Shown: piece after piece, positions 11,251 through 17,780 of the stretch
Position numbering within the stretch: position 1 is the stretch's first letter
Layout: each line of letters starts with the position of its first letter
DNA from: Smittium culicis
Lineage: Eukaryota > Kickxellomycota > Harpellomycetes > Harpellales > Legeriomycetaceae
DNA: 17,780 nucleotides
NCBI GenBank assembly: GCA_001970855.1
Contig: LSSN01001013.1
Location: forward strand, 1 to 17,780
Reading direction: 5' to 3'
Notes under the pieces: generated by a model
What the model was told of the DNA's origin: nothing
Seen by the model: the letters and a program-made list of their open reading frames with translations, nothing else
Databases searched by the model: none
Translations under genes and position numbers: made by a program

Positions 11251-11356
11251 TTCAGTATTTAAAACAATAAATAATTCCAGACTGTAAATATCTCATAAAC
11301 CATAAACGAGTCATTAAATTAGCAGCTTTAAAGAATTTTGCACGAGAAATAGATAA
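11251..11356 (+). mobile_element. Decayed right half of the same MITE, copy 6
   Basis: TTCAGTATTTAAAACAATAA then ATAATTCCAGA, CTCATAAACCATAAACGAGT, CATTAAATTAGCAGCTTTAA and TTGCACGAGAAATAGATAA follow in the same order as the right half of the copy at 16682-16879. The ATTCC block and the ATAAACGA block are only about 30 bp apart instead of about 70, so roughly 40 bp are missing. No left end was found. This is the weakest member of the family and could be over-read. Confidence 0.4.
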
Positions 11357-13636
11357 TATGAAGTGGTAGAATGAATTGATAAAGAATAAATATATAACAA
11401 TAAATTTTATTGAATTTGCTAGACGGTAAAATTAACTAAAACAGATAATGATGAGATAATGTCGAAATTTTCTTGAGTATAAAACAGTATAATTTAGAAA
11501 GAAAAAAAATTGCTAAAGGCGAGTCGAATCAAATAATTTTATTTGAAACAAAATTCTTGAACTAGGTATATTTAGAATATTACAATAAATTAAATCCCCA
11601 AATTCATCTTCAATTTAAATATGAAATTTTCTAAAAAAATTTTTAGCTAAATATTTTTTAATACTATTTTCTTTAAAAATAATTTATAAATCGTCATAAT
11701 AACGACAAGCTATTGATTTAAATTAATTTAATTACAGGTTCATCTCGCTCAAATAAAAAAATCAAGGTCAAAACATGACCTTTAATTTAACCTCAAAGTT
11801 CATATTATATTGATTTTAAATTTTCTAGTAAAAAATATTAAATCTGTATATAAATAATTACAAATAAAGTTTTTATATATTTTCAAGAGTATTGAAGCTT
11901 TAAAAAAAATTAAAGGTTTTATTTTAATTTAAATGTTGAATAATCCTAAAGGCATCAAAATGGAGGTAAGTTTAGTCACTAACAGACTCGAAAGCAGAAA
12001 AGAAGTGTCAGATACAAAATTTAAGATAATTTTTCTTTTGAAATAGATTACCGATTAACTTTAAAATCAACCAGATAGATTTTAGACACGTTTAACTTCT
12101 ATTATTTTGTTTGCATTCGAATTTGAAATTATTTGATAAATAAAAAAACAGGTTTAATCTTTATAATTAGTTGGTGATCCAATAATACTCAATATCGCCA
12201 CTTTTGAAAGTGTCAAATTTCAATTCCGAATATATTTTAAGGTATAACATTTTTTTTTAAATTACGGAGCATTTTAAAAAAAAAAATTAAATTTCATCAT
12301 TAGTATTTATTTATATTCTATTAAAAAGGTATATCAAACTTTTTGAATCGAATTTTAAGAATAAAATTTAGTGAAAAAAATTTCAACTTCAGATCCAGGA
12401 ATAATATTAACACTTGCAGAGAAATATTAGACAACTAATTTTTAGATATTTGCGAGATATTTTTGAGGAACAGAACTTTTCCTATTAATTTTTTCATACT
12501 TAAAGACATTACTTTTATTTTTAAATCAAATTAGAAAATATTATCGAGTAAATAACACAATAAAACCTATAGCTAACCTAATGAAAATAAGCAATTAGAA
12601 TTTCTAAGAAAATAAGTTCTGCTTCCTGTAAGAATATCACATTTATCAAATTTCGTCTCTAAATTTACAGTGTCTACTACTAGTATTTACAGAAATATAA
12701 GGGCTAGTTATTTTTGGTCAAAATAAAAATATTTATTTACATAAGGAGAATATTTCCAGGTAAAATACCATTCATAATATACATCTTAGTAAAAATCTTC
12801 CAAAATACTAATAAATAAAAAAAAGTGCACATATACATAGTTTAGTTATAGATTAAATATCAATAGTGGTGTATGTCTAAACTTAGTCTTCTTAGCTGGA
12901 TCATGGTTTTAAATTCTAAAAATTTAGTAATAATAAAAATTTTATTTTTCGTTAAAAATTAGAAAGTCTTTTAGAAATTTTATTATCACAGCCCTGAAAA
13001 TTTTTGGTTATCTTATAACTTACATGCCTTCTATTGATTTCATGGTTTTATTGTACATAAATATAACTGATGAAAATGGAATTTTGTGTGATTTTTTTTG
13101 AATATAATTATAGTTCGACTTAATAGAGTTATATCCAAAATTTTATTTATCAGTCATAGAAAATTTTAAAATCTTCGAATTATTAAAACTATAACAAAAA
13201 ACTATCTCTGTATTCATGAATAAATAAACCTAAGCAATTAATTTCAAAGAGAACTGCTAATTTTAATATATTGCATGAAAGCGTCTGTTTTATCATTACA
13301 AATAATGTTCCCTGTTTTAACATTTTGCAAAGTGTATAATTTTCGATATGGTTTTACAAAGAGCTTGAATTTAACTAACGAATTAAAAGGTCGTCCAATC
13401 CTATCTAATCTCCTTTTACAATATTTATAGGAAATAATCATATAATAAATCAAATTAGAACACTTAATTTATAGTATATAAATTTCTATATCTGTTGGAA
13501 TTTACCAATTAATATATAGAGATGGGAATATATAAATAGCGGATTTCTCCCTTTTATTTTGTGTGATTCGTCAGTTTTTACTGAAATAAATGAAATTACT
13601 ATATAAAAACTGAAAAAAACATTTTCTATTAACTTT
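11357..13636. other. AT-rich spacer without a supported gene
   Basis: No gene is supported on either strand. A 7 bp inverted repeat AAGGTCA/TGACCTT with a 5 nt spacer lies at 11764-11782, probably by chance. A minus-strand open frame at 13244-13441 (65 codons from its ATG) has a basic, lysine- and tyrosine-rich product that matches nothing I know. It may be a relic or random. Confidence 0.65.
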
Positions 13637-13753
13637 AAATTTTTAAACCCGTGATATGATCTGAAGTTATAAAATTTTTAAACCCGTGATATGATCTGAG
13701 GTTATAAAATTTTTAAACCTGTGATATGATCTGAGGTTATGAAATTTTTAACC
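13637..13753. repeat. 35 bp tandem repeat, 3.3 copies
   Basis: Three consecutive 35 bp units begin at 13637, 13672 and 13707, followed by a partial unit to about 13753. The core word is GTGATATGATCTGAGGTTAT; unit 1 has GAAG instead of GAGG, and unit 3 has CCTG instead of CCCG. The other junction contains AAATTTTTAAACC. The units are nearly identical, so the duplication is recent. It is not linked to either gene and no promoter or coding role can be shown. Confidence 0.95.
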
Positions 13754-14466
13754 AAATTGTTTGGATAAATATAATAAATGGCTCGATAAATTATAGAAAG
13801 TGGTGTGTTGATAGTATTAGTGTGAAATTCCATAAAAAAAAAAGAACAAAGTAAAGGCCCAAGAATGGAAATAAAAACTTTTATATGCTTAAAGTTATTT
13901 CCTGATATTTATAGTACTAAATACCAGATGGATATAAGACATTTATAGAATGCTATTTTCTAGACTCTTGTATTATAGCTTTTTTTTTCTTACCCTGATT
14001 TATTAAAATAAAAACAAAAGTATAATTTTAAAAAATTGTACTATAACTAAATATTAATACTTACTTTTCAAGTTCATGGAGTTATGGAGTTATGGAGTTA
14101 TTTTAACAAATATTTTGTATTTCCCTCCGCCCTAAATTTAGCTTTGATATCAGCAGTAGATATTATTGGCTGGGGTCAAGAATTTATATGGCACTAAATT
14201 AAACTATTGAATTTCCAATTAGGGCCTATATAAAATTAAACAGACGCTAAAAAAACCAACTCGAAACACTAGAACCGAAATCTAAAATAAAAATTATTGT
14301 AGTATTCGCATCATTCTGTGCAAATATATCAGAGCAAAAAAAAGATGATAGAACCATCGATTCTCTTAAATTAATAAATACTTACCTCTTAGTTTTTAAA
14401 CAACTGTTATTATCTTTACATATCTTTGAATATATCTTGCTCTAATTATTAAATCAAATTTCTCAA
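13754..14466. other. Spacer upstream of the aminopeptidase gene
   Basis: This region should contain the promoter of the gene starting at 14467, but no TATA box or activator site can be singled out from the general A/T background. A G+C-richer patch at about 14118-14240 (CCCTCCGCCC, GGCTGGGGTC) has no usable reading frame. A short 8 bp tandem repeat lies at 14078-14101. Confidence 0.6.
14078..14101. repeat. GGAGTTAT x3 tandem repeat
   Basis: Three perfect 8 bp units stand about 370 bp upstream of the aminopeptidase start codon. No role is evident; replication slippage is the simplest origin. Confidence 0.9.
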
Positions 14467-16402
14467 ATGATGAAAGCACGCGGCTCTTTCAGGGCCCTAT
14501 CTTTCAAGCGATTAACTAGAGGTTCATATACTTTTTTTTCGGATACCGTACTTATTTTTACACAAAAGAAAATCCCTAAATAATACGCATTAACAAGTGT
14601 TCATACACGATGAGCTTGTTAACTATATTTAATTTACTAAAACTTCATAAAAAAACTCGATTTCATAGGCTTTAGCAATTCAAAGATTAGTTCGTTCGGT
14701 ATTTTGGACAAAATCAATTTCATGCAAACCCCTAAAACAAAGGATGCTATTACCTCCTTATGGTCTGGCCAACCCGTGCTTCCATCTCACAAGCATTTGC
14801 TAAAGGACAATGAAGGTGAATAAACTCTTTCTAAACTCCCCAAGATATCAATTAAACTGAATCTTTTCGTTTTTATTTATATTCTATAAATATAGTTGCG
14901 CCTGGAATACAGCTTTCTGAATTTGAAACTAGAAGAAGCGATTTAGTATCAAAAATGCCAGAAAATAGTATTGTAATATTGTTTAGCTCGCAAACAAGCT
15001 ACTATTCTCCAGGAATATTGTATGTGTCTATATAACTTTATAAATACCCTAAAAGCATAATACTAAAAGTTAATGTAAATACTTTCTATTTTTTAGCTAC
15101 CCTTTTAGACAGGATGCAAATTTTTACTATATGAGTGGATGGAATGAGCCAAGCTCAATATTAGTTATCGGTAATTTCTATTTATTTCAATTTCATTCTA
15201 TTGAATTTAAACTTTATAATGTATATTTATTTATTAATACCATAGAAAAAACAAAGCACGCTTCAAAAGGGTACAAGACGACTATTTTTTGCGAGCCTAA
15301 GAACCATTCAAAAGAGCTTTGGTCAGGACCCGTTAATGGGATCGAATTGGCAGTTAGTACTTTTGGTGCTGATGAAGCATTTTCGATTAAAAGTTTTGAA
15401 AATTACATTACAAAAACTTTGAAAAATGTGATATCCAATGGAGGAAACATTTATTCAAATGAAGATATGATCGATAAAAGCCAAAAAAATTATTCGTCAA
15501 ACGCTCAATCTGCTGAAGATGTTTTGAGAAGATGCATCAAACAACTTCTTCATCGAGGAACAGACTCCGAATATCTGAGCATCGACATGCAGATTCAGAG
15601 GTTAAGATTGATCAAATCGGCAGCTGAGCAGGAGCTTATGAAAGAGGCAAGCAGAATTACAGCTTTTGGATATGATGCCATATTTAAAAAGTGTCGACCA
15701 GGAGTAGGTCAAGACATATTAGCAGCATCTTTTGAGTATTACTCTAAAGTAGGTGCTGGCGAAAAGTCTCCGTTAGCTAGGATAGGCTATGTTCCGGTTT
15801 TTGGATCAGGCGATCATGCCCTTATTATGCACTATGTCCAAAATAATTTGCCTGTCTTGAAGGATCAGATGCTATTGATTGATGCTGGCATGGAATATGC
15901 AGAATATATGTGTGACGTGAGCAGAACTATTCCAGTCAACGGAAAGTTCTTTCAACAACAAGCTGATTTGTATGGAACTTTACTGGAGGTTCAGGAGAAG
16001 TGTATTTCATACATGTATTCAGACTCTGAAATGTCCTTAAATGACGTACATCTTATTTCAGAAAATCTTATGTCTAAAGGGTTAAGCAAATTAGGCTTTT
16101 CTAACCTAAAATCGCAAGACCTTCGAAGCATTTTGTACCCCCACCATTTGTCGCACTACTTGGGAATTAATTTGCATGATACAGGTGATATGTCTAGAAG
16201 CATAAAGTTACAGGAAGGTATGGTTGTAACTGTAGAACCTGGGGTCTACGTTCCCTACAACAGCGCTTTTCCTAAACATTTCCAAGGGATTGGTATTAGA
16301 ATCGAAGATGATGTAATAGTAGGAAAAGCCAAGGGATCAATGCAGGTTATAACAGAAAGTATACCAAAGAGAATAGATGAAATTGAACAGAGAATGGCTT
16401 GA
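14467..16402 (+). CDS. ICP55: Mitochondrial X-Pro aminopeptidase, ICP55/XPNPEP3-like (five exons)
   Basis: ICP55-type M24B metallopeptidases remove one residue from proteins already cut by the mitochondrial processing peptidase. Proposed exons are 14467-14521, 14669-14815, 14896-15019, 15097-15170 and 15246-16402, giving 518 residues, close to yeast Icp55. Residues 1-18 are basic and acid-free (K3, R5, R9, K14, R15, R18), fitting a mitochondrial presequence. GQPVLPSHKHLLK (52-64), APGI (69-72) and QDANFYYMSGWNEP (114-127) are family landmarks of the N-terminal domain. The C-terminal pita-bread domain has metal ligands D346 (IDAG), D357 (CDVSRT), H437 (SHYLG), E464 (VEPG) and E487 (RIEDD), plus H329 (MHY), so it appears active. 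Introns 2-4 are 80, 77 and 75 nt with GTGAAT, GTATGT and GTAATT donors. Intron 1 is less certain: its donor GTTCAT is weak, and a phase-compatible alternative (14548-14685) gives 521 residues. If exon 1 is wrong, the ATG at 14722 would start a form without presequence. Confidence 0.9.
15171..15245 (+). other. Stop-free 75 nt intron inside the aminopeptidase gene
   Basis: The intron begins GTAATTTC and ends ACCATAG. It is 25 codons long with no in-frame stop, so the reading frame stays open through it. Evidence that it is an intron: the encoded stretch is Phe-, Tyr- and Asn-rich and interrupts the family-conserved segment SSILVI-EKTKH exactly at GT...AG. Splicing joins G and AA into Glu134, matching Glu-Lys in the yeast homologue. 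Unspliced mRNA would code for a 25-residue insertion. Confidence 0.85.
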
Positions 16403-16475
16403 TCTTTATTCTTTTTTTATATGATATAGCATTATTGATCATATATTGCTGCTTTTACATGTGCTTTCTATTCAA

Positions 16476-16481
16476 AATAAA
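16476..16481 (+). promoter_or_regulatory. Possible polyadenylation signal AATAAA
   Basis: AATAAA lies 74 bp after the aminopeptidase stop codon, followed by T-rich and A-rich sequence. Such hexamers are common by chance in DNA this rich in A/T, so the position is the main support. Confidence 0.35.
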
Positions 16482-16681
16482 CTACTTTTTTAAGTTTTAA
16501 AATTTAAAATTTTTTTTAATAACTCAAGTTAAGGGTTGAAATCTGATTATATTTGTAGCTATTGTGGGATGCTTTTACCTCTACGTTGAAATATAATTTC
16601 AAATTTACCTCTCATACACAACAAAAAATTAGTTTTTTAAAAAAATAACCAGCATAGGGTGTATATTAAATCTCAAGAAAT

Positions 16682-16879
16682 TTAACCCTTTCATGGGCAG
16701 TAAGGCTATTTTTGATCTACAGAATATAACCAATAGAGTTCAATTATAATACTATAATTCCGAGATTTTATGAAATATTGGCACATTGTAAAATTATAGC
16801 AAATAATAAACTTGCTTATAAACCACAAACGAATCAATAGATTAATTTTTTTAAAGAGCGTTGGACGCGAAAGGGTTAA
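16682..16879 (+). mobile_element. TTAA-flanked MITE, copy 7 (best preserved)
   Basis: Perfect TTAA sites at 16682-16685 and 16876-16879 enclose 190 bp that begin CCCTTTCATGGGC and end GACGCGAAAGGG. The terminal inverted repeat CCCTTTC/GAAAGGG is only 7 bp long. The subterminal regions differ, so each copy has a recognisable left and right end. Internal blocks are TTTTTGATCTAC, TATAATTCCGAG, CACAAACGAATC and TTTTTTTAAAGAGCG. No protein is encoded. It lies about 280 bp downstream of the aminopeptidase stop codon, outside the coding region, and its intact termini make it the best reference copy in the window. Confidence 0.88.
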
Positions 16880-17552
16880 TATCTCTGGTATCGCAGTTAG
16901 AAATATATTTTTTTCAGTTTTTATTTTTAGAGGTTTGTTTTTTAACTTTATAATAACATAAAAATGTTTTACTTTATGCTTTGTGTATTGATTAAATTAT
17001 TAGCGGTGTATATTTTGAAATTTTTTTTGTTGATGCTTGTTATGTAGCGCGTGAATCTTGACACAGTCAGTAGGTTAGCTATGTAATTTCATTGCTTAGT
17101 TTAATGAGTTTAATGGAAGAATGGTATTTTATTAGCAAACAAAATTAGGATAGAAGTTATTGGCCAATAATCGTCTCTTAATATCGTAAATACTTCTGGT
17201 TATATATATTACTGGCCCAGTATTTTATCATGGAAAATTTTTCATATGAATAGAAAATTATTGGATATGAGGATATTATTGCTGGAAATATCAAAATCGG
17301 AGATTTTAATAAATTGAATAATAATTCCAAAATTTCCCCATAAGTGTTAAAAAACGCAATTTCAGCGCGCCAAAAAATAAGATAAAATTTTCATTTATTC
17401 AAAATTGTTTTTATTTAAAAAGTATGGAAACGATCAGAAGCTTGCGTCAGGGGCGAAAAATATTCAAAATTTTTTTATTTATATAAATTAACCCTTGGAG
17501 AAGGTCTGAGAAAAGCCAGAAAAAAACTTGCTACTCTGTTTTGTCATATTAG
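16880..17552. other. Spacer between the MITE and the right-edge candidate exon
   Basis: No gene is supported. TTAACCCTTGGAG at 17487 starts like the MITE ends but the sequence after it does not continue as one. A short G+C-richer word (TTTCAGCGCGCCAAAA) lies near 17360. The final part may belong to an upstream exon, intron or untranslated region of whatever gene occupies the right edge. Confidence 0.6.
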
Positions 17553-17780
17553 CCGTCATACCTATTTTATTACAGCTCCGAGCCTGCAGTTCTACGGTTG
17601 GTTTCAGATTTTATTTCTATATTATTTGTTTCAACTGTCTTACTGTGGTGCTTATGGCTATGTAACGTGGGTATGATGTTGGCTGGTTGTCTTAATATCA
17701 GTAGTAAGAAAGCCCTTGCTGGGCACCTCGCTAATTCATGCTCCATTATTTCATCAAGCGATACGATTCATTTGTCTTTT
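17553..17780 (+). CDS. Possible exon of a membrane protein, running off the window
   Basis: The last ~230 bp is richer in G+C than the spacers, like the exons of the two clear genes. One plus-strand frame is open from just after a TAG at 17550-17552 to the window end (76 codons). It encodes a hydrophobic segment that could be a membrane helix (LVSDFISILFVSTVLLWCLW) followed by a Ser-rich stretch (LNISSKKALAGHLANSCS). A plausible 3' splice site, TTATTACAG ending at 17575, would put the exon start at 17576. I do not recognise the product. A 58-codon minus-strand ATG frame covers 17570-17746, so neither strand nor frame is secure. Confidence 0.3.

Noticed and set aside
11764..11782. AAGGTCA/TGACCTT inverted repeat as a nuclear-receptor-like binding site
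   Set aside because: A single short inverted repeat with no adjacent gene is expected by chance, and fungi are not known to use such response elements.
13244..13453. 69-codon minus-strand frame with a basic product
   Set aside because: No recognisable family, no neighbouring exons and flanks without coding signs. A retroelement relic was considered, but no reverse transcriptase, integrase or zinc-knuckle motif is visible.
15131..16402. Single-exon aminopeptidase starting at the ATG at 15131
   Set aside because: That methionine is inside the conserved YYMSGWNEP segment. Upstream exons encode the rest of the N-terminal domain and a mitochondrial leader, and the frame includes a 75 nt intron.
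16529..16542. MITE right end (GTTAAGGGTTGA)
   Set aside because: The order of TTAA and GGG is wrong and no partner end or internal block is nearby.
17487..17552. Another MITE start (TTAACCCTTGG)
   Set aside because: Only the first nine bases resemble the family; neither subterminal pattern nor internal blocks follow.

Overview
The window looks like nuclear DNA of an AT-rich, gene-poor eukaryote, most likely a fungus. Two genes can be supported, and both carry short spliceosomal introns (75-80 nt where well defined, GT...TAG). The better one encodes a mitochondrial ICP55-type aminopeptidase whose motifs, such as SGWNEP, read like the yeast/fungal branch of the family. By eye, exons are clearly richer in G+C than the very AT-rich spacers. 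No prokaryotic operon, CRISPR array, rRNA or tRNA gene was found. Assignment to a fungus is an inference from one gene family.

Layout: 1-170 is a perfect hexanucleotide microsatellite. 171-8749 is a long AT-rich desert with no convincing protein gene. It holds several copies of a ~195 bp element with TTAA target sites and CCCTTTC/GAAAGGG ends, plus simple repeats and one weak candidate structured RNA near 2.85 kb. 8750-9415 (minus strand) is a two-exon gene for a 195-residue single-pass membrane protein of unknown function. 9416-14466 is a second desert with two more element copies (one decayed) and a 35 bp tandem repeat. 14467-16402 (plus strand) is a five-exon gene for the ICP55/XPNPEP3-like X-Pro aminopeptidase with all five metal ligands. 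16682-16879 is another well-preserved element copy. The last ~230 bp is richer in G+C and probably touches an exon of a third gene that runs off the window.

The two genes are about 5 kb apart on opposite strands, and nothing links them functionally. What recurs in the window is the short element family: six near-full-length copies and one decayed remnant. The ends and TTAA duplications fit a non-autonomous piggyBac-type MITE. Two copies sit head-to-tail sharing one target site. Another notable point is a 75 nt intron in the aminopeptidase gene that is a multiple of three and has no stop, so conceptual translation without splicing gives a false N-terminus and a 25-residue insertion. I found no evidence for a new multi-gene system.
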